DNA of 64,000 nucleotides from Lentzea pudingi (lineage in GTDB: Bacteria; Actinomycetota; Actinomycetes; Mycobacteriales; Pseudonocardiaceae). Positions 16,231 through 24,786 of the stretch are shown one piece after another (the stretch's first letter is position 1; the number at the start of each line of letters is the position of its first letter). The position numbers were made by a program, and so were the translations under genes. The notes under the pieces were generated by a model. It saw nothing but the letters and a program-made list of their open reading frames with translations. It did not search any database and was not told the DNA's origin. The DNA lies in assembly GCF_014646255.1 (NCBI RefSeq), contig NZ_BMNC01000012.1:62001-126000 (forward strand), in the 5' to 3' direction.

Positions 16231-17397
16231 ATGACCGAGAGCTTCGCCGTTGATCGGCGCAACGAGGCAGAGGCTCGTATTCGGCGTTTCCTGGACCAGG
16301 AGAACCCGTCGACACCATGTCTGGTGATCGACCTCGAGACGATTCGCGCGCGCTACCAGGCGATTCGCGCGGCGCTGCCGTCCATTGACATCTTCTACGC
16401 GGTGAAGTCGAACCCGGAGTCCGACGTGGTCGCCACGCTGGTCGCGGAGGGTTCGCACTTCGACGTGGCGTCACCCGCGGAGATCGACCTGTGCCTGGCA
16501 CGCGGCGCCGAGCCGTCGTCGATCTCCTACAGCAACCCCATCAAGAAGGCCGCCGACATCGCCTACGCGTACTCGCGCGGCGTGCGGATGTTCGTGTCCG
16601 ACAGCGAGCAGGACGTCCGGTTCGTCGCTTCCCACGCGCCCGGCTCGTCCGTGCTGCTGCGGATTCTTGTCCACAGCAAGGGTTCCACGTACCCGTTCGG
16701 CAACAAGTTCGGTTGCGATGCCGAGATGGCGACGGATCTCTTGCGGCTGGCGCACGAACTGGGGCTCGTTCCTCTCGGTGTCGCCTTCCACGCGGGCTCG
16801 CAACAACTCTCCGTCGAGGGCTGGGACTCCGGCATCGCCGACGCGGCCGTGATCGCCGCGAAGCTGCGTGCTGAGGGCATCGAGACGACGACGGTGAACC
16901 TGGGCGGCGGGCTTCCTGTCGTGTACCAGGAGTCCACGCCGTCGCTGGAGGCCTTCGGCTCCGCCATCGAGGCTTCGATCGCACGGCACTTCGGCGCGGC
17001 GCGCCCGAAGGTCATGATCGAGCCGGGCCGGGCGATCTCCGCCGAGGCCGGGATGATCCGTTCCTCCGTCGTGCTGGTGTCGCGGAAGTCCTATTCGGAC
17101 GAACGCCGCTGGGTGTACGTCGACATCGGCCGGTACCAGGGCCTCGCCGAGACCGAGGGCGAGGCGATCGCGTACGCGCTCAGGACCTCGCGCGACGGCG
17201 GGCCGGTGGGCCCGATCGTGCTGGCGGGCCCGACCTGCGACGCGGACGACGTGATCTACCAGCACACCCGCTACGACCTGCCGCTCGACCTGCGGGCGGG
17301 CGACCACGTGGACATCCTCCACGCCGGCGCCTACACCTCCTCCTATTCGTCCGTGTGCTTCAACGGCTTCCCGCCGTTGGCCACGTACTGCATCTAA
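16231..17397 (+). CDS. PLP-dependent ornithine/lysine/diaminopimelate-type decarboxylase
   Basis: A fold-type III (alanine-racemase-fold) amino-acid decarboxylase, 388 aa. K59 in FYAVKSNP is the PLP lysine. HAGSQQ, the phosphate-binding VNLGGGLPV and EPGR follow. GPTCDADD carries the Cys-Asp pair at the dimer active site, seen in ornithine decarboxylases. The start ATG follows GGGGAA. The immediate neighbours are AdoMet decarboxylase and an aminopropyltransferase, so ornithine to putrescine is the most likely reaction; lysine to cadaverine is possible. The spacing to speD is 34 nt. Confidence 0.9.
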   Translation: MTESFAVDRRNEAEARIRRFLDQENPSTPCLVIDLETIRARYQAIRAALPSIDIFYAVKSNPESDVVATLVAEGSHFDVASPAEIDLCLARGAEPSSISYSNPIKKAADIAYAYSRGVRMFVSDSEQDVRFVASHAPGSSVLLRILVHSKGSTYPFGNKFGCDAEMATDLLRLAHELGLVPLGVAFHAGSQQLSVEGWDSGIADAAVIAAKLRAEGIETTTVNLGGGLPVVYQESTPSLEAFGSAIEASIARHFGAARPKVMIEPGRAISAEAGMIRSSVVLVSRKSYSDERRWVYVDIGRYQGLAETEGEAIAYALRTSRDGGPVGPIVLAGPTCDADDVIYQHTRYDLPLDLRAGDHVDILHAGAYTSSYSSVCFNGFPPLATYCI

Positions 17398-17431
17398 GAC
17401 CGTTTGCACATCACATAGTTTGGAGTGATTG

Positions 17432-17827
17432 ATGTCCGAAGCGCCCTGTCAGACCGAGGAGACCGTCGGTTTGTTCGCGGGACAGCACGTACTTGCAGAG
17501 CTCTCGGGCGTGAGTGCCGATCTGCTCGATGACGAGCAGTTCCTGAAGCACGCCCTTGGTGAGGTTCTCACGCAGGCCGACGCGACCGTGCTGGAGGTGA
17601 TCTCCAAGAAGTTCGATCCCCAAGGAGTCACCGTGCTGGCCCTGCTGTCGGAATCCCACGCGTCGATCCACACGTATCCCGAAGTGGGATCGGTGTTCGT
17701 CGACGTCTTCACCTGCGGTACGCGTGCGAAGCCCGCGCTGGCCGTCCAGCTACTCGCTGACGCTCTGGGCGCTGCTCACGTGAGCACGGATCTCGTCACT
17801 CGTGGCGTCAAGGAGCATGTCGCGTGA
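17432..17827 (+). CDS. speD: S-adenosylmethionine decarboxylase proenzyme
   Basis: A 131-aa class 1 bacterial AdoMet decarboxylase that supplies decarboxylated AdoMet for aminopropyl transfer. The self-cleavage site is LLSESHASIHTYPE: cleavage before S75 gives the pyruvoyl group, H80 is the processing His and C95 (FTCG) the catalytic Cys. ATG 17432 is chosen over TTG 17429. The stop overlaps the start of the aminopropyltransferase gene (GTGA). Confidence 0.95.
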   Translation: MSEAPCQTEETVGLFAGQHVLAELSGVSADLLDDEQFLKHALGEVLTQADATVLEVISKKFDPQGVTVLALLSESHASIHTYPEVGSVFVDVFTCGTRAKPALAVQLLADALGAAHVSTDLVTRGVKEHVA

Positions 17828-18672
17828 ACACGATCAACGAGCCGCTCGCCGAGGGCATGACCCGCCACTGGCAGGTGGACGAGGTGCTGGTCGACACCAA
17901 GACCGACTTCCAGCACCTGGTGATCGCCCGCACCGCCCAGGGCGTGTCGCTGTTCTGCGACAACGACCGCCAGTCGACGGAGTTCAGCCAGCTGACCTAC
18001 CACGAGGCCCTGATGGTGCCGGCGCTGCTGCTGGCCGACACCGTCGAGCGCGTGCTGGTCATCGGCTCCTCCGAGGGTGTCGTGTGCCAGATGGCCGTCG
18101 AGCACGGTGCGACCGTCGTCGACCACATCGACATCGACGAGCAGGCCGTGAAGCTGTGCGCCGAGCACCTGCCCTACGGCTACACGCTCGACGAGCTGGC
18201 TGCCGCGGAGAAGGGCGACGGCCCGATCCGCGTGCAGTACATCGACGGGTTCGAGTACATCCGCACGACGTCGGAGAAGTACGACATCGTGCTGGTGGAC
18301 CTGCCCGACGAGCGCGAGGAGGAGGCGCAGCACAACCGCCTGTACGGCGCGGACTTCCTGCGCATGTGCAAGGCACTGCTGCGTCCCGGTGGCGTCGTCG
18401 TCAACCAGTCCGGTTGCCAGACGATGTGGCGCAACACCACGCTGATCCGCTCCTGGCAGCGGTTCAACGAGGTGTTCGACACCGTCGCCTACTACGGCTC
18501 GGACGAGCACGAGTGGGCGTACCTGTTCGGACGCGCGGACGTCGTCGAGGACCCGACCGCCCTGATGGTCGAGCGGTTGAGGACGGCCGGGTACGAGCCG
18601 GAGTCGATCGACGACCTGGCACTGGTGGGCAACAGCATTCCGCCCTACCGGGTCCGGCAGTCGCTGGCCTGA
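17824..18672 (+). CDS. speE: spermidine synthase-like aminopropyltransferase
   Basis: A 282-aa Rossmann-fold aminopropyltransferase: N-terminal beta domain (about 1-60), then the AdoMet-binding fold. FCDNDRQSTEFSQLTYHEAL matches the Gln/Tyr-His substrate region of SpeE. The usual glycine loop GGGDG is VIGSSEGVV here, and the catalytic Asp region reads DIVLVDLPDE instead of the common D(S/A)TDP. The fold and the operon (decarboxylase-speD-this) support polyamine synthesis, but the altered loop leaves the amine acceptor open (putrescine, cadaverine or agmatine). The GTG start overlaps the speD stop. Confidence 0.85.
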   Translation: MNTINEPLAEGMTRHWQVDEVLVDTKTDFQHLVIARTAQGVSLFCDNDRQSTEFSQLTYHEALMVPALLLADTVERVLVIGSSEGVVCQMAVEHGATVVDHIDIDEQAVKLCAEHLPYGYTLDELAAAEKGDGPIRVQYIDGFEYIRTTSEKYDIVLVDLPDEREEEAQHNRLYGADFLRMCKALLRPGGVVVNQSGCQTMWRNTTLIRSWQRFNEVFDTVAYYGSDEHEWAYLFGRADVVEDPTALMVERLRTAGYEPESIDDLALVGNSIPPYRVRQSLA

Positions 18673-19088
18673 CCCAGGTCTGGGAGAGGGGCGCTTCCCG
18701 TTCGCGGGAGGCGCCCCTCTCGCTGTGCCAGGGCGGCGCAGACCGTCGCAGCCAGCCAGATGACCGGGCCGGCGATGCCGCCGAACAGGTCCACGTGGCC
18801 CGGCAGCACCAGGTAGAGCACGAATGCCGCGTCGATCACGCCCAGCACGACGGCGTTGAGCCAGAAGCCGACCGGGTCGTTCGCCCGGACGAGCGTCAGG
18901 GCGACGTAGATCGCCTGGAGCCCCAAGACCGTCACCGCGATGAAGTACAGCAGGCTTTCCGCCGCCGTCTCCCCTGCCGGAACACCGTTCGACAGGTCTC
19001 CTGCGACCATCGAGATGCCGAGGCCCGCGTGCAGCAGGCCCCAGAGCACGTACAAACCGACCGCGAACCGCTTCGTCTTCTCCCCCAC
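18645..19088 (-). CDS. small integral membrane protein, function unknown
   Basis: 147 aa with four predicted transmembrane helices (for example FAVGLYVLWGLLHAGLGISM, LLYFIAVTVLGLQAIYVAL, WLNAVVLGVIDAAFVLYLV, GGIAGPVIWLAATVCAAL). The start is set at GTG 19088 because the alternative at 19139 falls inside a 14-bp terminator hairpin. The last 25 codons are read through the speE terminator hairpin and 28 nt of speE on the opposite strand. I do not recognise a named family with certainty. Confidence 0.7.
   Translation of the reverse strand: MGEKTKRFAVGLYVLWGLLHAGLGISMVAGDLSNGVPAGETAAESLLYFIAVTVLGLQAIYVALTLVRANDPVGFWLNAVVLGVIDAAFVLYLVLPGHVDLFGGIAGPVIWLAATVCAALAQREGRLPRTGSAPLPDLGQASDCRTR
18684..18721. 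terminator. bidirectional hairpin terminator after the polyamine operon
   Basis: A 17-bp stem (18684-18700 with 18705-18721, one mismatch) and a TTCG loop, 12 nt after the speE stop. It lies inside the 3' end of the convergent membrane-protein frame. Confidence 0.8.
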
Positions 19089-19123
19089 AGCACTCAGCGT
19101 GCCGGGAAACCACACGCCGAGCA

Positions 19124-19163
19124 CGGGGGTCAGCCCCACAACGGGTGCTGGGGCTGACCCCCG
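19124..19163 (-). terminator. terminator after the S9 peptidase gene
   Basis: A perfect 14-bp stem (19124-19137 with 19150-19163) and 12-nt loop, 8 nt past the stop of the leftward peptidase gene. Confidence 0.8.
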
Positions 19164-19170
19164 TGAGCTC

Positions 19171-21219
19171 TCAGGCGAGCGACTGCTTGAGGAAGTCGAC
19201 CTGGAGCAGCAGCAGGTTCTCCGCCACCTGTTCCTGCGGGGTCATGTGCGTGACGCCCGAGAGCGGCAGCACGGTGTGCGGACGGCCGGCCGCGAGCAGG
19301 GCGTTGGACAGGCGCAGCGTGTGCGCGGCCACCACGTTGTCGTCGGCCAGGCCGTGGATGATCATCAACGGGCGGGAGAGCTTGTCCGCGTCGGCGATGA
19401 GCGAGTTCGCCTCGTAGACCTCGGGCTTGTCGTCCGGGTGGCCGAGGTAGCGCTCGGTGTAGTGGGTGTCGTAGAGGCGCCAGTCGGTCACCGGGGCGCC
19501 CGCGATGCCCGCGTGGAAGACGTCCGGGCGGCGCAGGACGGCCAAGGCGCTCAGGTAGCCGCCGTAGGACCAGCCGCGGATCGCGACTCGGGTGAGGTCG
19601 AGGTCGGGCTCGGCCGCGGCCGCCGCGTGCAGGGCGTCGACCTGGTCCTCGAGGGTGGCGCCGGCGAAGTCGTACGCGATGGCGCGTTCCCAGGCGAGGC
19701 CCCGGCCCGGGGTGCCGCGGCCGTCGGCGACGAGGACCGCGAAGCCCTGGTCCGCCAGCCACTGCGAGGCCAGGAAGACGTTCTGCGCCGACAGGACGCG
19801 CTGGGCGTGCGGGCCACCGTACGGGTCCATCAGCACCGGGAGCTTGGTGCCGGGAACGTGCCCAGCGGGCAGCAGGAGGGCCGCGCGGATGGCGCGTTCG
19901 CCGAGGGTCAGCATGCGCGGGGACGCCTTGATGACCGGCGTGTCCGCCCACGACTCGATGACGTGGTCGCCGACCCGCGCCCGCGCGCCGAACCAGTCCA
20001 ATGTGGCCGAAACGAGGACAACCGTGTCACCGCCCCGAACCGCGGAATGCACACCGTCCTCAGAGGACACTTGTTCGACGCTCTCGCCGACGGAGTAGAC
20101 GTGCACCTGCGTCGGGTCGTCTGCGGAGGCGGCCACCAGGATCGAGTCGTCGGCGATGTCGAGGACCCGGCGCACCTGCAGCCCGTGGGTGAGGACCTCG
20201 TCGCCCACCTGGAGCGCGTACTCGTCGCCCTGGCCGACGATCCGCACGAGCCGGCCGTCGGGAGTCCACGCCGGAGCGCCGTCGGTGACCTCGAGCCACG
20301 CCGGGTCGGTCTCGGCCGCGAGCTCGGTGACGGCACCGGTGTCGGGCGACAGCGTGTAGATCCGGCGGGTGCGCTGGTCACGGGTCTGCGTGGTGATCAG
20401 CGGGGCGCCACCGGACGACCAGTGCACGTCGTTGAGGTAGTCGAACTCGAGCAGCACCGGGACGAAGGTGCTGTCCAGCGACACCACGTGCAGCGACACC
20501 GTGGCGTTGGCCGTGCCGGCCGCCGGGTACGCGATCTCGGTGGCGGCCGTGCCGGGGTTCGCCGGGTCGGCGATGTACCAGCGCTGCACCGGCGCGTTGT
20601 TCACGCGCGCGGCGATGAGGCGGGTGCCGTCCGGCTCCCACCAGTAACCGCGGTAGCGCGACATCTCCTCGGCCGCGATGAACTCGGCCAGCCCGAACGT
20701 CACGTCCTCGCCGTCCGGCGCCGCGACCTCGTAGTCCTCACCCGAGGACAGCTCGACCACCCGCAACGCCCCGCGCGTGACGTAGGCCACACGCCGCCCG
20801 GTCGGGTCGACCCGCGGGTCGACGACACCACCCCTGGTCGGCAGCTCACGCGCCTCACCCGACGTCAGGTCGGCCACGAACAGCCGGCCGGACAGCGCGA
20901 ACGAGGCCACCGAGGCGTCCCGGGACAGGGCGTAGCCGACGATGCCCGCGCCGGACTCACGCGTGCGCTCGCGACGCGCCTTCTCCTCGGCAGGCAGGTC
21001 CTCCGGATCGGACAGCAACGTCGCCGGGTCGGCGAGCAGCCGTTCGACGCCGGTGGCGGTGTTCAGCTCCCAGAGCCCGTTCGCACGGCTTGTGGCCGTG
21101 GCCGGGCGGAGGAAGAAGACGCGTGCGCCGTCTGCCGACACCGAGAAGGTCCTCGGTGCGCCGAGGGTGAACCGCTGGGTGCGCGCCTGTTGGCGCGGGA
21201 AGGAGATGTCGTTGCCCAC
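19171..21219 (-). CDS. S9 family prolyl oligopeptidase (dipeptidyl-peptidase IV type)
   Basis: A 682-aa cytosolic serine peptidase. The N-terminal beta-propeller (about 1-430, DPPIV_N type) contains AEFIAAEEMSRYRGYWW, whose Glu pair binds the substrate amino terminus in DPP IV. The C-terminal alpha/beta hydrolase (about 440-680) has the nucleophile GWSYGGYLS, the Asp in HGLADDNV and the His in SGVTHMTP. GTG 21219 is the first sensible start (VGNDISFPRQQ); the frame continues upstream into the repeat array, which is not coding. No signal peptide. It cleaves N-terminal dipeptides, probably with Pro/Ala at P1. Confidence 0.92.
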   Translation of the reverse strand: MGNDISFPRQQARTQRFTLGAPRTFSVSADGARVFFLRPATATSRANGLWELNTATGVERLLADPATLLSDPEDLPAEEKARRERTRESGAGIVGYALSRDASVASFALSGRLFVADLTSGEARELPTRGGVVDPRVDPTGRRVAYVTRGALRVVELSSGEDYEVAAPDGEDVTFGLAEFIAAEEMSRYRGYWWEPDGTRLIAARVNNAPVQRWYIADPANPGTAATEIAYPAAGTANATVSLHVVSLDSTFVPVLLEFDYLNDVHWSSGGAPLITTQTRDQRTRRIYTLSPDTGAVTELAAETDPAWLEVTDGAPAWTPDGRLVRIVGQGDEYALQVGDEVLTHGLQVRRVLDIADDSILVAASADDPTQVHVYSVGESVEQVSSEDGVHSAVRGGDTVVLVSATLDWFGARARVGDHVIESWADTPVIKASPRMLTLGERAIRAALLLPAGHVPGTKLPVLMDPYGGPHAQRVLSAQNVFLASQWLADQGFAVLVADGRGTPGRGLAWERAIAYDFAGATLEDQVDALHAAAAAEPDLDLTRVAIRGWSYGGYLSALAVLRRPDVFHAGIAGAPVTDWRLYDTHYTERYLGHPDDKPEVYEANSLIADADKLSRPLMIIHGLADDNVVAAHTLRLSNALLAAGRPHTVLPLSGVTHMTPQEQVAENLLLLQVDFLKQSLA

Positions 21220-21346
21220 GAGCCCAACACTAACCCGCGCGGGTGCGCCATATGGGTGCTGTGAGGTGCGCTGCCTCGCACGATGCAGGTCGAGGGGGCT
21301 GGACGCGCTAGCGGCGTGCGGGATGCGCGCGTGCTTTGCACCGTGA

Positions 21347-21752
21347 TCGGGTGGCGCGGGTGGGCGCAAGCGTTCGCGCACCACGCGTGCTGTTCCCGGC
21401 ACGATCGGACGGCGCACGCGGCCGCAAGCGCTCGCACACCACACGTGTTGTTCCCGGCACGATCGGGACAGCACGAGCTACCGCAAGCGTTCGCACACCA
21501 CGCGTGTTGTCCCCGGCACGATCCGGCCACCAGGCGCAGCCACTAGCGTTCGCACACCACGCGTGTTGTCCCCGGCACGATCCGGCCACCAGGCGCAGCC
21601 ACTAGCGTTCGCACACCACGCATGCCGCTCCCGGCACGATCGGGACAGCACGAGCTACCGCACACCACGCATGCCGCTCCCACCACGATCCAGACAGCAC
21701 GAGCAGCCAGGTGGCGCGGGTGGGCGCAAGCGTTCGCGCACAAGCATTCACG
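21347..21752. repeat. minisatellite: about six imperfect tandem copies of a 55-63 bp unit
   Basis: Unit starts are near 21364, 21424, 21483, 21546, 21605 and 21660, with a partial copy at 21725. Each unit holds GCAAGCGTTCGCACACCACG, then CGTGTTGTTCCCGGCACGAT and a variable 15-20 nt end of two types (GGGACAGCACGAGCTACC or CCGGCCACCAGGCGCAGCC). The segment GGTGGCGCGGGTGGGCGCAA occurs at both borders (about 21347 and 21712). Frames run through it only because of base composition. It fills the 570-nt gap upstream of the peptidase gene. No CRISPR features: no short constant repeat with unique spacers. Confidence 0.85.
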
Positions 21753-21791
21753 CCGCCCGCTCGACTTCCCGCCCGCCCGACTTCTCCGCCG

Positions 21792-22562
21792 CTACCCCAC
21801 CCGGCTCTTCGGAGGCAGCGGGAAGAACCCGCTGGTCCGCCGCACGTACTCGGCGTACCCAGGGCGGCGCGACACGATGTCCTTCTCCAGCAACGGTTTC
21901 CCGCTGCCCTTCGCGAGCAGCCACGTCATGACCACCGGACTGACGATCGTGAGCGCGCCCAGCCACGAGTGCAGCGCGAACAGGTACAGGCCCCACCACA
22001 CGACGGAGTCGCCGAAGTAGTTCGGATGCCTTGTGTAGCGCCACAATCCGCGGTCCATCACGGCGCCCTTGTTCGCCGGGTGCGCACGGAACCGGGAGAG
22101 CTGCCAGTCACCCACGGCCTCGAAGGCGAAGCCGACCAACCACACGCCAGTGCCCAGCCAATCTAGCACTCCGAACGGGGCCGAAAGGTGCTGCGCGGCC
22201 TGGACGGGCAGCGAGACGATCCACATCAGGACGGCCTGCAGGAGGTAGACGCGGTACATGTGGAGGCGCGGGTTTCCCTTGGCACGCCTCAAGATGTCCT
22301 GGTACCGCGGGTCCTCGTCCTTGCCACGGTTGCGCGAGTGGATGTGCACGCCCAGGCGTAGGCCCCACACCACGGTCAGCGCGGCGACCAGCCATTGGCG
22401 AGTTGGTTCGCCGTCCGCGAACAAGAGCGTGACGACGGCGATCACCGCGAAGCCCGGGCCCCACACGGAGTCGATCAGGTCGTAGCGCTTGCGGGAGTCC
22501 GCGTACAGGAACAGCAGGCTCAGCAGCGCCAGCACGACCACAAAGCTGATCAGGAAGCTCAC
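21792..22562 (-). CDS. DUF1295 membrane protein (steroid 5-alpha-reductase-like fold)
   Basis: 256 aa with about six transmembrane helices (LISFVVVLALLSLLFLYAD at the start). The C-terminal LWRYTRHPNYFGDSVVWWGLYL motif is diagnostic of the DUF1295/isoprenylcysteine-methyltransferase-like group. The GTG start overlaps the stop of the CFA-synthase-like gene (GTGA). This pair recurs in actinobacteria, suggesting a lipid-related function, possibly reduction or modification of a fatty-acyl chain. The precise reaction is unknown. Confidence 0.88.
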   Translation of the reverse strand: MSFLISFVVVLALLSLLFLYADSRKRYDLIDSVWGPGFAVIAVVTLLFADGEPTRQWLVAALTVVWGLRLGVHIHSRNRGKDEDPRYQDILRRAKGNPRLHMYRVYLLQAVLMWIVSLPVQAAQHLSAPFGVLDWLGTGVWLVGFAFEAVGDWQLSRFRAHPANKGAVMDRGLWRYTRHPNYFGDSVVWWGLYLFALHSWLGALTIVSPVVMTWLLAKGSGKPLLEKDIVSRRPGYAEYVRRTSGFFPLPPKSRVG

Positions 22563-23812
22563 CGGGCCACCAGCTCACGGCGCACGCGTGGCATGCCGCT
22601 GCGGCCGTTCTCGCTGCGCCGCACCGCGAGGATCTGGTCCACGCCCATCCGGCCTTCCTCGAACGTCAGCGCGCCGCCCGCGAGGTACAGGCGCCAGACC
22701 CGCGCCTGACCTTCGCCGACCAACGCGACGACGTCGTCCCAGCGCTCCTCCAGGGTCTCGGCCCAGGCGCGCACCGTCCACACGTAGTGCTCGCGCAACG
22801 CGTGCACGTCGCGGATCTCCAGGCCGGCGCCTTCGAGGAAGCCGGTGGTGGCGCTGACGGGACGCATGTGCATGTCCGGGGCGACGTACGACTCGATGAA
22901 CGCGCCGCCTCCCGGTGCGTTGTGGCCGCGCGACATCTGCTGCAGCAGCAGGCGTCCCTCGGGCTTGAGCAACCGGTGCAGCGTCGCGGCGTACTCCGGG
23001 TAGTTGCTCTCGCCGACGTGCTCGCCCATCTCGATCGTCGAGATCGCGTCGAACGGCTCGTCGCGCACCTCGCGGTAGTCCTGCAGCCGCACCTCGACGC
23101 GACCGGTCAGGCCCTCGGCCTCGATGCGGCCGAGGATGTGCGCGCGCTGCTGGGCCGAGATCGTCACGCCGGTGGCGTGCACGCCGTAGTGCTTCGCGGC
23201 GTGGATGATCATCGAACCCCACCCGCAGCCGACGTCGAGCATGCGCATGCCCGGCTGGAGGCCGAGCTTGCGGCAGACGAGGTCGAGCTTGTTGTGCTGC
23301 GCCTGCGCGAGCGGTTCGTCCTCGGACGTGAAGTACGCGCACGAGTAGGCCATGCTCGGGTCGAGCACGAGCCGGTAGAAGTCGTTGCTCAGGTCGTAGT
23401 GGTGCGAAATGGCGTCCCTGTCGCGGCTCTTGGTGTGCAACGCACCCCGCAGCCGCGCTTCCTCCTTCGGCGCGTCGGGGTTGGGTCCCAGCACTTTCAG
23501 TCGCAATGCAAGTTTCGCGACCTCCGTCAGACGCGGCCGCCGCGTGACACCACGCCGCACGAGCCCCCATATCTCCGAGAGACCGGTCGCGAGATCACCC
23601 TCGACGTCGAGCTCCCCGCTCACGTACGCGCGCGCGAGCCCCAGTTCGTTCGGGCTCCACACGAGCCGCCGCAACGCGTCGCGGGAGCGGATCACGAGCA
23701 CCGTGCCGTCCTGCGGCCCGGCGACACTTCCGTCCCACGCGCGAAATCCGATCGGCAACGGCGCACCCAGCACCCGTTCGGCCATTCCCGCCAGCTGACC
23801 TGCGACGACCAC
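22559..23812 (-). CDS. cyclopropane-fatty-acyl-phospholipid synthase family methyltransferase
   Basis: A 417-aa SAM-dependent methyltransferase. The N-terminal 130 residues form the CFA-specific domain. HYDLSNDFYRLVLDPSMAYSCAYF is the family signature (split here for length). MLDVGCGWGSM binds AdoMet, and EMGEHVG and QQMSRG follow. GTG 23812 is chosen because AGGAGG lies 6 nt upstream. It modifies unsaturated fatty-acyl chains of membrane phospholipids, giving cyclopropane or methyl-branched chains. It is divergent from the PF03640 gene and co-translated with DUF1295. Confidence 0.93.
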   Translation of the reverse strand: MVVAGQLAGMAERVLGAPLPIGFRAWDGSVAGPQDGTVLVIRSRDALRRLVWSPNELGLARAYVSGELDVEGDLATGLSEIWGLVRRGVTRRPRLTEVAKLALRLKVLGPNPDAPKEEARLRGALHTKSRDRDAISHHYDLSNDFYRLVLDPSMAYSCAYFTSEDEPLAQAQHNKLDLVCRKLGLQPGMRMLDVGCGWGSMIIHAAKHYGVHATGVTISAQQRAHILGRIEAEGLTGRVEVRLQDYREVRDEPFDAISTIEMGEHVGESNYPEYAATLHRLLKPEGRLLLQQMSRGHNAPGGGAFIESYVAPDMHMRPVSATTGFLEGAGLEIRDVHALREHYVWTVRAWAETLEERWDDVVALVGEGQARVWRLYLAGGALTFEEGRMGVDQILAVRRSENGRSGMPRVRRELVAR

Positions 23813-23865
23813 CCTGCACCTCCTGCGTGACCCGGCTCCGCCAGACGTTCGGGACAGCAGAAGGT

Positions 23866-23885
23866 TCGGTTCGTTTCTGAACCGA
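23866..23885. promoter_or_regulatory. inverted repeat in divergent promoter region
   Basis: TCGGTTC-N6-GAACCGA (arms 23866-23872 and 23879-23885), midway between the divergent CFA-synthase-like and PF03640 genes. It is a candidate shared operator for an unidentified regulator. Confidence 0.45.
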
Positions 23886-23943
23886 GACGCAACCCCGCCC
23901 GTATGGCCTCGATAGAGCGAACAGATGGACAAGCAAGGAGGAC

Positions 23944-24618
23944 ATGAGTGTGATCCGACGTAACCGCATTGCCATCGGGCTCGCCGCGGGACTCGCAGTT
24001 GTGCTGGGTCTGGGTGTCTGGAGCGCCACGGGCGGTGGCACGAACTCCAAGCCGGTGGCACAAACCGAAACCGACCTGGGCGTCCTCGGTGACTACGGCG
24101 ACGTGGGTCAGCCCCCCGTGCTCCAGGAACCCGCCGCCGTCCCCGAGGCTCCCGTGCAGCAGCAGGCCCCGGAAACCCCTGCGGCGCAACCGGCCGCGCA
24201 GCCTCCGGCAGCCGCTCCGGTCAGCACGTTGAAGCTGGTCGGCAAGCCTGTGGACAAGATGGGCCTGGTCGTCCAGGACGGCGATGGCCGCACGATGTAC
24301 CGCTTCGACAAGGACGTTCCGAAGCCCGAAGGCAAGTCGAACTGCAACGGCACGTGCGCGACGACGTGGCCGCCGCTCCTCGCGGACGCGGTTCCGCAGG
24401 TCGAGGGCATCGACCCGAAGCTGGTCTCGCTGATCACCCGCGCCGACGGCAAGAAGCAGGTCGCGATCGACGGCTGGGCTCTCTACGCCTACTCGCAGGA
24501 CCCGAAGCCGGGCGCGTGGAAGGGCCAGGGCGTCGGTGGCACCTGGTTCGTCATCCAGCCTGACGGCAAGCGCAACGTCGAGTGCCTCCCGCCCGGTGTG
24601 ACGGCTCCCGCTGCGTAA
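23944..24618 (+). CDS. secreted/anchored protein with PF03640 (lipoprotein_15-type) repeats
   Basis: 224 aa. An N-terminal signal-anchor (RRNRIAIGLAAGLAVVLGLG) lacks a lipobox Cys. A Pro/Ala/Gln-rich linker (about 60-95) leads to two copies of the secreted repeat of unknown function: copy 1 LVVQDGDGRTMYRFDKD with CNGTCATTWPPLL, copy 2 ITRADGKKQVAIDGWALYAY with GQGVGGTWFVI. The two Cys of the NCNGTC motif and the TWPP are family hallmarks. ATG follows AGGAGG. Function is unknown; relatives are cell-surface proteins, some near redox genes. Confidence 0.85.
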   Translation: MSVIRRNRIAIGLAAGLAVVLGLGVWSATGGGTNSKPVAQTETDLGVLGDYGDVGQPPVLQEPAAVPEAPVQQQAPETPAAQPAAQPPAAAPVSTLKLVGKPVDKMGLVVQDGDGRTMYRFDKDVPKPEGKSNCNGTCATTWPPLLADAVPQVEGIDPKLVSLITRADGKKQVAIDGWALYAYSQDPKPGAWKGQGVGGTWFVIQPDGKRNVECLPPGVTAPAA

Positions 24619-24677
24619 CCCCACAGCATCCCGTTAGGACGGTCCATCTGAGACACACAACACCCTGACACGGTGAG

Positions 24678-24705
24678 ACCCCGGCCCTGGGGAAGGGGCC
24701 GGGGT
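24678..24705 (+). terminator. terminator after the PF03640 gene
   Basis: A 10-bp stem ACCCCGGCCC/GGGCCGGGGT (24678-24687, 24696-24705), 60 nt after the stop. Confidence 0.7.
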
Positions 24706-24736
24706 TCCCGTCGTTTCGCTCCAGGGGTCGCACGAC

Positions 24737-24777
24737 ACGAAGGGGCGCCACCGGATCTCCCGGTGGCGCCCCTTCGT
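24737..24777 (-). terminator. terminator after glyA
   Basis: An 18-bp perfect stem (24737-24754 with 24760-24777) and 5-nt loop, 9 nt beyond the glyA stop in the direction of transcription. Confidence 0.8.
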
Positions 24778-24786
24778 CGTTCAGCT

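Noticed and set aside
18645..19139. membrane-protein start at 19139
   Set aside because: The codon lies inside the terminator hairpin of the next gene; GTG 19088 fits better.
21347..21752. CRISPR-like array
   Set aside because: Units are long, abut each other, and vary in the same places. There is no short constant repeat with unique spacers, and no cas genes.
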